Assembly (NCBI GenBank): GCA_039654915.1
Contig: JBDJPA010000012.1
Location: 1,302,001 to 1,366,000, forward strand
Length of the DNA stretch: 64,000 nucleotides
Origin: Aquilaria yunnanensis
Taxonomy: Eukaryota; Streptophyta; Magnoliopsida; Malvales; Thymelaeaceae
Direction: 5' to 3'
In this document: in pieces, positions 1 through 12,950 of the stretch
Position numbering within the stretch: position 1 is the first letter of the stretch
Layout of the letters: every line of letters starts with the position of its first letter
Notes under the pieces: model-generated
What the model saw: only the letters and a program-made list of their open reading frames with translations
Databases searched by the model: none
Told to the model about the DNA's origin: nothing
Program-made: the position numbers and the translations under genes

Positions 1-1155
1 ATTTTTTATTTTTTATTTTGCTTTTTTTTTATACGATTTACTCAAAATCTAATTTTTAAGATTGATAAAAAATTTATCTAGAAAAATTTACTTTCAATTT
101 TAACAATTATAGATTAAATTAATTTATTAAACTATAGAGCTTGAAGTAAATAATTGATGCTATAAAACTTAATAATCAATAATGATAAAAAATAACCAAA
201 ATATAAAACTATGTTTAATACTATATGTTAATCAATTAACAGTCTAATCATTAACATAACAAAGATAAAAAAAAAGTGAAAGATAGAAAAAATAAAAAAA
301 TTACTAAAGCTGAATCAAGTTGAACCAGATTAAAAGTAAGTAAATTATAATCATTAAAGTTTCATTTTAGAAAACAACAATAAAGAAAATCAATAAAAAA
401 AAGTTAGGATGAAGACAAAAAAAGAAAAGAAAAACTTTTGTTATTAAGGATTTAACAAGTGACTTAATAAAGATAAAATATGGTTTAATTAAAAAATAAA
501 CAAAATACGGTCACCAATGTCTCACCCTAGATGATAGTACATAAAGCAACTACAAAAGAAAACTTAGGGACCAAGAAACCAAATAAAAATATAGTCAAAT
601 AACTATAAAGTTTGGGGACAAAAATGTAACATGAACATAACTTAGATTCTAAAATGGAAAGATTATAAAATTAGGGACTAAAATTGCATTTTAACAGAAA
701 TAAAACGTGAAATTGACTGAAATCAAGGAAATTGCAACACAGGCCCTTAGAAAGTTGAACGTCTTGCGAAAAGAGGATCAAACTTCAAAGAAAAAAAAAA
801 ACCTCATCCAGAAAAGTCAGGGAAAAAAAAACTGTTCATCTATAGTAAAACACTGTTAGTGAATAGTAAAATAACTTCCTCTTTTAGAATACAGTATAAT
901 GGGTGACTGGCCAGAGCATTGCCACAAGACAATGTTAGGTGATTTAGGGAAAAAAAAAATTGAGGTTCAATCATTAGACAAGAATTTTGGGAAATAAGAA
1001 AGATTGAGAATTTAGTAACTGAAAATGAGTTTTACCAAAAAAATAAATAAAATAAAATATGAACAACAAAATAAAATCAAGAAAATAATGTTAGAGGCCC
1101 AGAAAGACGATCACCTTGTAGAAGGAGAATAAGCTAAAAACCTATTAGCTTTGTT
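1..1155. other. AT-rich intergenic DNA, no gene seen
   Basis: Very AT-rich sequence with many poly-A runs and no open frame of useful length on either strand. Nothing recognisable was found apart from short phrases of the kind common at decayed transposon ends near 620-720. Confidence 0.6.
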
Positions 1156-2544
1156 TACTACTAGAAAAATGTGATCTATCAACAACTAAATTAGCGATAG
1201 CTAAAAACCTTCACTAATTAATAACAGTAAGTCGTCGTTAAAAGTTTGGCAACACTTTAGCAAACGTTAGCCATCGTTAGCCATCGTTAAGTGTCTGACA
1301 GGATTTAGTAATGGCTAACCGTCATTAAGTTATAATGACAATTTGCCATCACTAACTGGCTATAGTCTAGTGACATCTAATTTATTACCAATTATAACGA
1401 TGTGTTGCCATCGTTAACAGGCCTTGGTCTAACAATGGCCAACCATTGCTAATTTATGATTAGAGCTAGCAGCAGCTTCCCATAGACTAGCGACTGCTAG
1501 TCATTACTAGCATTTGATGAGATTTTTGTTCCATTTTTTTTATTTTGTTATGAGAATGATCAATTTCCCATTTTTTGATTAGATTTTTTTTCCCCATTTT
1601 TTTTGTTTGTTTCGAGAATGATCAAGTTTTGGAGTTAGTATTGGTAACTATATGAATTATTAGAATGACTTAACTTGTTATCTTTGTCGCTTTTGTTTTG
1701 GTTCTTACAAGTGTTATTGATTTGTCACTTGTGATTAAGCTACTTGTTTTACTTGTCTGCATGTGCCAACTATTAAACACAAGTAGAAAATGTTATTGCG
1801 TCTTTATTGAAAGATACTAATTATTAAAAAGTGATGAAGAGACCATACCCCATGAAAATAAAGATCCTTTGATGGGAAATGGTCAACACGTTGAATAAAA
1901 TACTAGCCAAAAACATAAGAGACAACAAGACTGTTCTAGTAATTTAGAAAATGAATAACACAAGCCTGAAAATCAACTTTGAAATAACTCCACGGAGGAA
2001 TATGGATAATTTTGCTCTAGCTAAACATTCCCTACTGCACATGTACTTTCAAACTTGTTCTCCATTCTCAAGATCTCTTCCGTGGTGGATTGGCCAACCT
2101 ACGAAATGAATAAAAATATGTATATATAATTTTTCGTGTATGACTTTCCTATTAAATAACATAGGAGATGTACTTCGGATTTTCAGATATATATAATCTG
2201 CTTCTATTTTATAATTGTTGGAACTATATTACAGGACAACAACAACATAATAATAATAATAATAATAATAACAACAACAACAACAATAACAACTAGTAAT
2301 GACTAACAACTCATTGAATTATTGATAGTTAGTTGTCACTAATTCACTAACAACAGACTAGTGCTGGAAAATTAATAACTTATTGTTTTTCACGAAAGTT
2401 GACTCTCACTACGTAGTGATGGCTACCATCACTAACTTATTAATAACGATTGAATTAACCATAGCAACTACTGTTGTTACATCTAATTTGATAACAACTA
2501 GCAATTGGTAGTAGCCATTACTGAATCACATTTTTCTAGTGGTG
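1156..2544. mobile_element. Non-autonomous CACTA (EnSpm/CMC) DNA transposon
   Basis: The two ends are inverted: 1156-1175 reads TACTACTAGAAAAATGTGAT and the reverse complement of the right end reads CACCACTAGAAAAATGTGAT. Both are one change from CACTACTAG, the hallmark CACTA end. A 3-bp GTT lies on each side (1153-1155 and 2545-2547), the target duplication size of this superfamily. The subterminal 300 bp at each end are crowded with short direct and inverted repeats of a GCCATCGTTAG-like motif, as expected for transposase binding arrays. There is no transposase ORF in the 1,389 bp, so it would depend on an autonomous partner. Confidence 0.85.
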
Positions 2545-3865
2545 GTTATTGTTCATAACAAGATATTGTAGATAATGGTTTCATATGAATAATGAATAAA
2601 ATTAGTGTTAAAGTTTAAAAGAGATTATTAATAATTTTTTTTTATTTAAATTTTTAACTATCGTTAAATAATTTCTTTTAACGTGTAACGTTATATACTG
2701 ATATTGTTCCCAGACAGTACCCCTTCATTTATGTTAATCGTAATAAAAAAGTAGTATGACTATAATTACGTTTAGCTTTGTTTGAACCGGTCAACCTGTG
2801 ATGGGACATCTAAAATAGTTAATGCTTGTAGTATTTTACCAAAAAATGATAATAAATTTTTTTATGCTAAATAATTAGTGACATGACGTAAATTCAAATG
2901 GTAAAAGTTTCATTCATCCATTCATCCGTTCTAAAAAAGACGAAACATATTTTGTTTTAGGCCGTTAGAAAAAACGGAAGCATTTTTTTAACACTTCTAA
3001 CATTCAATTAATAGTAATATTCTTATTTAAATTTTCATTATACAAAACTCAAAAAATATTTTATTTTTTAATTTTCATTAAAACTCTCACTAAACAAAAC
3101 CTCCAAAAGAAATCCTTTGTAACAATTTTTTAAACTCTCCAACCTATAATCCAAAAAAGATTTTTTTTTTTTCAGTTTTAACCTTTCAGGGGTAAAAATA
3201 AAAAAATATCATAGCATACATATACTCTAATCTCTATTATCAGAGAAATGCATTATCCTTTATGAATCTTTATGAATCGTATAGAGTAGTTGTTATCCTC
3301 ATCATATATGTTTGGAACCCAATTAACCTTTTTTTTTTTTATATAAAAGAAACATGATTAGATAATCATCTATCATAATGATAGGAGACTGAGCATTACG
3401 GAATAATCTATGGCATGTCTATTGGAACATTTTTAACTTTTATATATAGTTTGTAAGTTTCACATAAATAAAAAATATATTTTTTATAATTTAAAATTTT
3501 TAATTTGATAAATTAACTTCAAATAGTTGTGGCTCAATTGTGTTCTTTCCAAGGTGTAAATTTATTCATGAATAATTATAATTGTTCAAAGAGACTTAGA
3601 ATAATTGTGTACGTTATAGGAATAGTTGTGTTAATTGTGTACGTTATAGGAATAGTTGTGTTTTTTCATTTTCCATATACATGAGTCGATCATTTCATAA
3701 ATTTAAGAGAGATTTTTCATAGGACTCTGTTATATCCCAAAGATATATTCCTGATACTTTATAATGAATTATAAAAGATAATTATTTTTTGGAAAATTGA
3801 AATTATTTTATGACTCAATTTTTCTTCATCTCTATCCCTTCCTATTTTTCTAACAATGTAGGAGC
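2545..3865. other. AT-rich intergenic DNA, no gene seen
   Basis: AT-rich spacer between the CACTA element and the first hAT copy. It holds one short tandem duplication (listed separately) and no supported coding sequence. Confidence 0.6.
3601..3660. repeat. 30-bp tandem duplication
   Basis: A 30-bp unit (core AATTGTGTACGTTATAGG) is present twice head to tail at 3601-3630 and 3631-3660 with a single difference at the start of the unit. The near identity implies a recent slippage or duplication. Confidence 0.9.
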
Positions 3866-4679
3866 TAGGGGTGAGTATGGATTAGGTAAAATTGAAATCC
3901 AACCCAAATCACCCTTATTGGGTTGAGTAAAAATTAACTATAATTCACGGGTTAGTTTTACATATGTGGGATTTGACGGTCTTTGAGTTGGTTTTGGTTC
4001 CATATAGAACTAACGTGAGGTGAAACTAAACTGAACCTAAGTTATGATATTACTAAATTATTTATACATTTATATATTGAAAAAAATAAAGAATTATGAC
4101 GATGTTTTAATCTTTTATATTAAACCCTAAAACTAATATTTTTAATCTTGAATCTAAATTGGAACAGAGGATATGAAATTGTTTATGTTTTCATTTTGTA
4201 AGAAATTACAATGACATGATGGTTGGTTTAGTTTAAGTAGTAAGCGGATATGTATCAGATTGAATATTATTTTCTTTGTACAATTAAATAAGGGAGATAA
4301 AATATATGATTAGTAATCTTCCAAAATTTACAAAAACATTTTGTGAAATCGTATGCAACTAGATATAGTTGTCTTCTTGTTGCATTATGTAATAGCATGT
4401 AAAACTATTTAAATATTATTAAGAACATGTGTATTTAAATATGAATTTAGTTATATATTATGTTAAATATTTTCATAAATTAGTTATGAAAGTAATTTAA
4501 TTGAATTTAAATATTATTATTGATATATGATATAAACCGAAAAATTCAAGAACCAGAACCAAAAAATCTAAAACCATTTTTATTTATTCTTAATTCTTGG
4601 ATTGGGTAAAAAAATTTTGAAACCAAACCCAGGTTGGTTCGATTCCATAAAAAACGGACACAAATTGACTCATACCCTA
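3866..4679. mobile_element. hAT-type MITE, copy A (older, no clear target duplication)
   Basis: It begins TAGGGGTGAGTATGG and ends in a degenerate inverted version near 4667-4679. Its left 200 bp match the reverse complement of the right end of copy B, and its right 170 bp match the reverse complement of copy B's left end, so the two are the same family in opposite orientations. The flanking 8 bp (3858-3865 and 4680-4687) match at only four positions, so the target duplication has decayed or the ends are slightly misplaced. No transposase is encoded; short open frames inside are chance products of the repetitive GGTTGGTTC-type sequence. Confidence 0.6.
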
Positions 4680-4710
4680 CTCGGCTCCCCATTCATCAGA
4701 TGGTACTTAT

Positions 4711-5402
4711 TAGAGGTGAGCATGGGTTGGGTTGGTTTGGTTTTTTGGTGGAACCGAATCAACCCGAAATGGCCTCGGTTCCAAAATTTTTCTACCCAAC
4801 CCAGAACCAAGAACCGAACAGAACCAGAACCATGGTTCTGGATTTCTCGGTTCTGGTTCTCGGGTTTTTCGGTTTATACCATATACCTATAACAACACCA
4901 AAATTCAATAAATCTACATCCATAATCAGTTTTATGACATATTCAACATAATATACAATTAAATTAATATTTAAATATATGTACTTAGATACATTCAAAA
5001 GAGTTTAAAATGTTGTTCTTACAAAAATGTTTCAAAAGGGTTGCTTATGGGGTATCTTTTATTTCAACTAGTTTACTTGATTCCAGTAATTCCAATATTG
5101 GTATGACACTCAATATGAAAAATTGAGCCTTTAAGACCATCTTCTTCAGTATCAAAACCTAAAATATATTGATGTCATAAATTTTTAATTTTGCATGACT
5201 CAAATAAAAAAAAAATCATAATTGTGTCGTAAAGAGTAGTCTTGAATGAAAGATCGAAAGCAAAATGACTTAGGAGTGGTTTAAGTAAATATGGAGAAAT
5301 TTCGTAAATGATCCCACAACTTTTATATTGTTTTCAATTTGGAACATCAGTTTAAGAGTTTAATATAAAAACACAAAATAACCATCATAATACTTCAAAG
5401 AA

Positions 5403-5438
<36 letters not shown>

Positions 5439-5671
5439 ATATATTAGTAATACTATAATTTTTATTATATAACTATATATATATCTCGGATTCAGTTCCA
5501 CCTCATGTTGGTTCCATATGGAACCAGAACCAACCCAAAAACCGTTAGTTCTCCTATATGTGGAACCAACCCGAGAACCATGATCAATTTTTACCCAACC
5601 CAACCCAACCCAATGGGGGTGGTTCGGTTTCAGTTTCGGTTTCAGGTTTACCCAACCCATGCTCACCCCTA
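4711..5671. mobile_element. hAT-type MITE, copy B, with perfect 8-bp target duplication
   Basis: The left end TAGAGGTGAGCATGGGTTGG (4711-4730) is inverted at the right end (5652-5671) with one mismatch. The flanks carry an exact 8-bp direct repeat GTACTTAT at 4703-4710 and 5672-5679, the size made by hAT transposases. The interior is 961 bp of non-coding sequence including a (TG)n microsatellite at 5403-5437. It lies 31 bp from copy A and in the opposite orientation. Confidence 0.88.
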
Positions 5672-6892
5672 GTACTTATCCCTTTGTCATTTTGACGAAT
5701 GATAAGCTACTGATTCCCCGGTATCTTTTCATTATGCGATCAATTAGAATTTAAATCTTGAGTTGTATTTGGGAATTTATTTTCATTAAATAATTATTAG
5801 GTGACATAGATGTCTCTGATAAACTAGGTAATACCAATTCACTTACACCAATTCTGTTATAGCGGTATGTCTACTATTAATTTCAATCTGAATAATATTT
5901 TATCTATAAAATTATAAATAGTATTTTTTTTAAATATTAAATTGGCAACAAAAATACCATATAATTAAAAATTACTAAAAAATAATTGTAAGATAGTTTA
6001 AGTTAGAATTTAAGAAATTGTCGTCGGGATGTAACTGTTCAAAAGCAAATTTGACTTTGCGTAGAAGTTTGAAAGTCTAATAACCCTTCGTATGATCATT
6101 TATCTAAGTTATTTCATTTTCAACAATGAATTACGTTGATGTTCACCTGTTTTTGTGCAGAATAAATTTAGTTGAAAACAACAAATATTTTTACTTATTT
6201 AATAATTATTTGAGTCATATTTTTTACTAAGTAATTATTTTTATGAATTTTTCCCTTACATAAACTAAAAAGATTAATAAAAAATATTTACTTTTCATAA
6301 AAATATTTTAAAATAACTGTCAAATTTATTAAAATATATTAGAATTTTAGTTGAAATAGAATTTGTATAAATAATTATGATGTATAAAAAATTTAATTTT
6401 GAAATTCTTACTTCTGGTTCCTGTCTCTTCACACAGTTGCGTACCTTATGAAGATAAAACATCGTAGAATCGAGTACTTCAATATTATTAAAAGCCAATA
6501 ATATTAATGCAAAGAGCAGTGACTTCCACCAAACCTTTAAGAATGTTGAGGACCCACTTGAACCTTGTCAAATCATTCATATCCACGATTTCCGTTTGTT
6601 TGTCCCAAAAGCATGGCCCCATTTGTGTTGCAGGACGGAGCGGACGGGATGACACCAATTGTGTACAGTTCTCACACCTTTAACCCGAGTCCTAATACAA
6701 TTATACTCTCGCCATTCAAAACCAAAAAGGTTGAAATATTTGTATTTAATATCTAATTAAAAAAGAGAAGAAAAAATTTTATGTTGTTTTTATGTCGCTG
6801 CTTTATATTTTACATATAAATTAAGAAAATAAAAAATGTGACTATTAAAATGATAATTCCAATAGTAATATGGTGAAGTAATTTACTAAATA
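5672..6892. other. AT-rich intergenic DNA, no gene seen
   Basis: Spacer between the hAT pair and the gypsy element. Short open frames at 6295-6498 (minus) and 6565-6756 (plus) have low-complexity or unrecognisable products and no supporting signals. Confidence 0.55.
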
Positions 6893-7293
6893 TGAAAATT
6901 ATTAATGAGATCGTATGGACATAACCCTACAGCATTGTGAACTTTAGATTGAGATCATGTATACAAAGACAATATCAGTGCCCCAGGATATTTTCCCGAG
7001 GGAAATCCTTTGACGATCAAATCATTTATCTGGTGAGCAGAGATGAGTAAGAAAGTGTGATGTAAGAATGTTGTACCCCAGGATTGGTGATTAAGTTGGT
7101 TTATATAGTTGATGGCAGATTTGATGGAATCGCTCCTGGATAAAAAATCTTTTAGCCAATCTCATAATTTCGGGATCTCATTCTCATCTAGAAATGAGTT
7201 TTCATTGTTGACCTATTGGGACTTCTATATTTAATCTGTCAAGTGTGGATTCATTTATTATGAACCTTGTGTTGGGCCTTTGCCCTACTACCA
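6893..7293 (-). repeat. 3' LTR of the gypsy element
   Basis: Direct repeat of 16701-17104. Shared blocks include the region around GACGATCAA (near 7012), GGATTGGTGATTAAG (near 7082) and TTGGGCCTTTGCCCTAC at the end. It begins TGAAAAT and ends ..ACTACCA, consistent with TG..CA termini. Confidence 0.8.
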
Positions 7294-7308
7294 ATAACCC
7301 CCCCTTCG
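7294..7308 (-). other. Polypurine tract next to the 3' LTR
   Basis: Read on the minus strand the bases immediately upstream of the 3' LTR are GAAGGGGGGGTTAT, a purine-rich run in the expected place for plus-strand priming. Confidence 0.6.
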
Positions 7309-7712
7309 GTTTGAGCAAATATGAGTTGGGGCCTTGTATCTTCTAGGATGCCATTGCATTTGTTGGTGGGGATTCTCCCTAAAAAGGGTATGATCCATTT
7401 TTTTTCTTATTGTTAAACTTCTACACTTTATGTGAAGCCGTTTTCAGGGGTTCAAACACTTTCCTAAGCTGCTTTCTAGGAAAGTTTAAAAAATGTTGTT
7501 ATTTGATTGTTAGCTTATACCAATGATACACGTGCCATATTCAACTATTGAGAAAAAGTTAAAGCAACTCTCATTTAATGCTCTTCAGATAAGTGACCAG
7601 ACATGCTCGTTTGACAATAGTTCATGGCCATGTGTCCTCTTTTTAGTAGGCAACAAATCTGTCATGATGATAGTGAAGGTTTTCAAAGAGGTAACATGAA
7701 GGTCGTGGGTTT

Positions 7713-7751
<39 letters not shown>

Positions 7752-8069
7752 TGGATTTTTTTCACCTTTTTTTTTCGCTGTTTAATGGATTCTTTTTGTT
7801 TCTTGCTCTGTTTCCTTTGTTCTTTGCTGCTACTAAGTTTTCTTCCACTATTCAAGTTTTTTTAAGTTTCTTCAAGCTTTCATAATTAGCCAAAAATTTT
7901 AATTTTCATTTTTTGCTTATATGGAATTTGTAGTAATGATTTTCTATATTTTAGACAAGGTTTTCTTCTTTGTTATTTCTCTTATGCTATTTTGGTTGTT
8001 CTTGGCAATTTTTCTACTGTCCGCCACATGCTGGCGACAGCTCTAACATTTGCACAACAGTTTTTCTAG

Positions 8070-10740
8070 ATGACATCTCCAAGATCATCGTCCAAAGCTA
8101 CCGTCGGCAAGGTCGGTTCTTCAAAGATACCATTCTTTCCTAATATAGGAGTATTGAAGGGTGCCAAGACGGAGCTCACCAAAGAAACCTTTCTAACGAA
8201 CCTGCGAAGGTACTTTTAGCCTAATGGCATGGTGGCTGCTCTCTCCCATGGTCAAGCACTGCAGGATGAAGGTCTCGATAATGGTGATAAAAGGGCTAAT
8301 GTCCTCACTGTCTTCATTAACCAACTATGAGCGCGGGGCTCCACTTCCCTCCCTACTTTTTGGTGGAGCAATTTTGTGATTATTATAAAGTGTCACATTT
8401 ATAGCTGATCCCGAACTCCTTTGTGCACATCAACAAGGTCAATACAAGATGGTGATGGTGACCCTTCTAGTATAAGTCTTATTCTAGTTTGACATGCTAG
8501 ATTTGAAGAAAGATTTATTTTTCTTCCATATTACCATTGTCAATTGAGGAAGAAAGAAGTCATTCACATTCATGTCCTGCAAAGACTTATGGGCAAGTTG
8601 GAAGGATTACATTTTCTTTATCGTGATGGAGCTAGTGTAGGGCTTCTTTTGTGAGTTTGCTGAGACTACCTAACAGGCCTTAGTCCAATGGCCATTAATA
8701 TACAAAGACTCTGAGGGCCATTATGCATACTTTGAGTTAGTCACCTAGTCGGAGTCAGTGGTAGAGAATGACAATTTTTTGGACTTATTCCTTATTCACT
8801 ACAAAGATATTAGGGAAATGTCACTTAGGTGGGCGGGGATCAACAGAACCTACTTGAGTTATCCGGATTTGTTGAACCCATCCAACTAGGCCCCAGATCA
8901 GAAGGGGAAGTTGGTGGATAACTTTGGGATCACTTTCCAAGCTCAGGAAGGCCCTTCCGAGACACTAATAATTGTATTCTGTGCAGACGCTTGATTTTTT
9001 CTCAATTTTCATACATTTGGTTGGTCCTAACCTCTATTTTTCTTTTTTTACATAAATGGATGATCGAGTTAAATAGTTCATGAAAAGCTACAGGAGCATC
9101 ATCGATGCCTTAACTGATACTCACAAAATCCCCATATTGCTAGCAGACGTGGCTCACTCTTTAGGGTTGGCCGAGAAGTCTATGAGGACTTTATTTTCTA
9201 AATCAGTGCCCTTGGTGTTGGAATTATCCGAGTCCCCTCCAGAAGCTCAGTTGGTATATAAGAAATCACACTCTTTGGCTTACAAGGAGGTCGATCCCAG
9301 GTAAAGTGAGAGTGATGGTAGGGTTTCATAGACAACTTTTCCTTTTACAACATTGGTTCTATTGACTTGACATCATTCTGTGCTAACTATTGGCATTTTC
9401 ATCCAGCCCCTATCACGAAGTGTTCGAATGACCCTGGTCCTCCTTCTATGAATCCAAAAGCAATGGTGGTGCCACAGAGCAAAAGGTAACTAGGAAGTCA
9501 TTGTCAAATCAGATAGTTGTTAGCCATTCTTTTCTTCTTTCTCTAGCTAAAAATCCAACTGGGTTTATTTTAGAGAAGATGCAAACCATTCACGGAGGCC
9601 TTCTCAAGCTACAGTTGATGAGAACCTTTAACCTCGTAACCTGATCCATGAGCATGGTCATCCTCAGAAGCATAACTTGGTGCTGAAGGAAATTGCGCTA
9701 AACTAGGTTTTTAACCCTCGATGGGTGGTGGGTATTGGTGAATCGATTCTCAAGGATCAAATGGACATTACTCACCGTATCCTTGAGGGGTTGAAGACCT
9801 CTAAGGATTGGCATCGTCTTGCTCATCCGCCTTAAGGCGATGGCCACTAGCTAATGAGCATAGGGTATAATATACTCCAAGTATATTCTTGGATGATTGA
9901 AACATTTTTTGCCTTTGCTTAGTTTTAATAGATTTGATTTGGCAGGAGGCCATCGTTACCTATGCTACTGGGGAGTGATGTGCAACATGGGAGAATGCCA
10001 GCAGTCATTCTCTTCACAGATATAGGGCCTACGAACTACTAGGGATTCCCTAAGGATGAAACTGGAGAATGAACGCACTACTCGAAATGCCCTGGTGAAG
10101 AACCTCCAAGTGATGAGAGAGGCTATGGCAGAGGATGATTCCCACACCTAATAGCTCAAGTAGGGGTTGTGAAAGTTGGCGAATACTTTTAAAGTGTCAA
10201 AGGAAAGAGGGGACCAAGCTACCAAAGAGGCTGATTGGCTGGCGTCACTTCTGAAGGCTGCTAAAGACAAAATTGGTAAAGTTGAGAGGATTCTTCTTAT
10301 GGACCAGGTTGTGCCCATGGGCCCGAGGATTGTTTAAAGCGAGGCCAACGCTAACTTCATCATTTCTGCAATGCCTCTTGTGGAGCCGATTGCATGGCTT
10401 GGTTTTGTTGGACATGAAAGCCATGTGGCACACCAAAGTCTTCAAATCAAGGCCAATGCCTGCATGAAGAAGCTCAGCTTGCTCCACCAAAAGGTGAAAA
10501 AAAGGGCTTGGTAAGGAAGACTTTGAAGAATTTAAGTAAGGCTTCCTTTCCTGCCACTTTTAGGTTGAATGAGTACTTCTAGACCTATATATTTTCTTTT
10601 TGTCAGCATTTAAGAATCTAGGCTTGGACTTTGAGCCATAGCCTAGGGAGGGGAAGGCTAAAAAGCCTACATTTGATGAGGATGCATCAGTGACAAACAT
10701 TGTGAAGGCCACTCTTTAGGACGAATTTTAAAAGGCTTCG
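8070..10740 (+). pseudogene. Antisense ORF of the Tat-like element, decayed
   Basis: This runs opposite to gag-pol, between integrase and the 3' LTR. In pieces of frame one can read a segment near 8,330-8,450 with the pattern GLxFPPYFLVEQFCDYY followed by LIPNSFVHI, close to the plant 'putative gypsy-type transposase' domain (Pfam Transposase_28), which reads like ..PL..F..D.L..Y...P.QL.PN.... A longer open piece at 9080-9304 and coiled-coil-rich segments with many K, E and L near 10,050-10,500 follow. Several in-frame stops and shifts show it is not coding now. A putative intron near 8,985-9,055 fits a spliced antisense transcript. The role of such antisense ORFs is not established. Confidence 0.6.
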
Positions 10741-11389
10741 TTACTTATTTTTTCCAATGCTTTCATGAGCTTATTATGTTAGAGAGTCTTGCCATCTTTT
10801 AGGGTTTTTGCATTTTGTAACTTTCGTTATTCTTGTAATTAATTTTTAGATTAGTAAAATATGGATTTTCATTTAGTGGTTTCTTTGATGTGATGCCTAC
10901 GGTGAACGTGCAGCATATTTTCCTAATAATATTTTTGAAGTCTTTATTATCGTTTCTTCGTACATAGGAGTAGTTGTTTGCATCAATTTTTCTTTGCCAA
11001 TGAGCTTATCCTATTTAGTTTTTAGAGAAATTATTCAACTTCGATGCCTTGGTTATGGACCTATCATAGATCGTTCTATTTTACCTTCCTTATTTTGGGC
11101 GATTAAATTGAGGTGCATTCATAGATTGTGAAAGTCATAGGTCATTTGGGAAAAGTGCCTTTACTTTATTTTAAAAAAGTGCATTACATTATCTATAATG
11201 AATTTTACAAAGTGCGATTATTATGTAAAGTAGGGTAATAGATTATTTGAGTGATGATTTTTAGGCAACTTCCTCCATTTGGGGTTTGATAACTCGTAAA
11301 CTCCATTTCTGATCTTTTTTGTAACTAAGTAGGGTCCGTCTTAGTTAAGTCTCAGGGTTCCATGCCCTGGATTTCTCCTAGTTAATTTT

Positions 11390-11960
11390 GTTTAAACGAT
11401 GGCCATGCTGACAATTTGTATGTTCTTCTTCTTGGTCTTTCCATCGTGAACCAAAGCAGTTCGTTGTTTGAAAGCTCTCATACAGACCCTCATATTCTTT
11501 CTCAGTTCTTCTAGGAGATCAAGGTTTCCTTCAAGTGCATTATTATTCTCACTTACATGGTATACTTGGGTCTTTAAAGTCGGATAAGAGATTTCTACTA
11601 GAATAAAGGCATCAATCCCATAAACCATTGTAAAATAAGATTCTCCAGTAGGTTTCGAGGCGTTACTTTGTAATCCCATAAGGCATTTGGCAATTCTTCT
11701 GTTCACTTGCCTTTTGCTTTTCCCAACCTTTTCTTTGGGTCTTCTTTAATAGTTCGATTGGCTACCTTTATTAGTCCATTTGGTTGAGGATAAGCCACAG
11801 GCACAAAATATAGATTGATGCCTTTTAGTTTTGCAAATTGATGCACTTACTAACTATTAAACTACTTGCTGTTATCAATTACAATGGCATGGGGGCAACG
11901 GAATCGACAGATGACATTCTTTCATAAGAATTTAATTAGTCGAAAGACTGTGATAAAAGC
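11390..11960 (-). pseudogene. Integrase and C-terminal end of gypsy pol, broken
   Basis: The minus strand encodes GESYFTMVYGIDAFILVEI near 11,580-11,650, matching the GETPF.LVYG.EAV.PVEI signature that ends plant gypsy integrases. Upstream (11,860-11,930) is a segment like the integrase core, ending PHAIVIDNSK (family PH.IVTDNG..F). Stops interrupt the frame and the catalytic context is degraded. Confidence 0.75.
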
Positions 11961-12639
11961 TAGAAACTCCGCTTCTACCTACTTGGTGAAGTAATCTACT
12001 TACACGATGCAGTACTTAACTTGTCACAGGGTTATGAGGGTGCCTCAATCAAGTCCGACCCTCATATAATGAAAGGCCAAGGGTTGGCAGCCAGGGAGGC
12101 ACCAGAGGAAGGTAGCTTCTGTATTCACAAGTTGATCTGGCAGTCATGGCACCTCTGAACAAACTTCTTAGTTTCCCCTTGGATCGTGGGCCAAAAGTAA
12201 CCTTGTCACAGGACCTTATAGGCCAAGCAGTTAGAACCAATATGTGCTTCACAATCTCCCTGATGGATATCCAAAAAAATATCTTGCACTTCTTGGGGGT
12301 ATTAGGCATCGCTGTAGGGGAGAAGCGAACCTCTGCTTGTACAGTTTTCCTACAACGATGGTGAACTTTTCAGACCAAATCCTAGTCCTTATTTTTTCCT
12401 TGGGTGTCCTATTTAGGGTTTCGATTTCAAGGTAAAGTTTGATCAATTTCCTTTAATCATCTTCAAGGGCTGTATATTCTAGTTGGTGAATTAAGGGTTC
12501 TACAAGTTCCTTTATCAAGGCCTCTTCCTGGCCTTTCAAGAAGGCATCTGCCCTGGTATTCTAGGCCCTCAAGGTATTATGAACCTACACAAGCAAAACA
12601 TTTTCATCAAATTTCATGCCATGCTTAGATAATTACAAA

Positions 12640-12950
12640 GGGTACAATCCTTAGTCTCTGCTATTCCAGTGGTTTGGTTTACTATTAGCTTAGTTATACG
12701 TCACTGTATATTTGTAGGCATCATACATTTACTTAACCAGCCATCCGTAGCCCTGCTAAAAGGGCTTTGTATTCAGCAACATTTTTTGTGACAGGAAATT
12801 AGAATTTAATTCTAAGAGATACTTCCATGCCCATTAGTCCTTTCATCACGATCTTTACCCCTCGGTTTTTCAAGGCCGAGACCTTGTCAATGTACATTTC
12901 CCAGAGTGAACTTTCTTCCCAATATTCTTATTTAGTTTTTTTTTTCTAGT
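12640..12950 (-). pseudogene. RNase H region of gypsy pol, broken
   Basis: On the minus strand the sequence near 12,735-12,790 reads KNVAEYKALLAGLRMA, an almost intact copy of the NN.AEYEALIAGL.LA motif of plant gypsy RNase H. The frame closes at a stop just after it. Confidence 0.75.

Noticed and set aside
4602..4998. Overlapping open frames on both strands inside and beside hAT copy B
   Set aside because: They arise from GGTTGGTTC-type repeats of the MITE termini; products are low complexity and unlike transposase.
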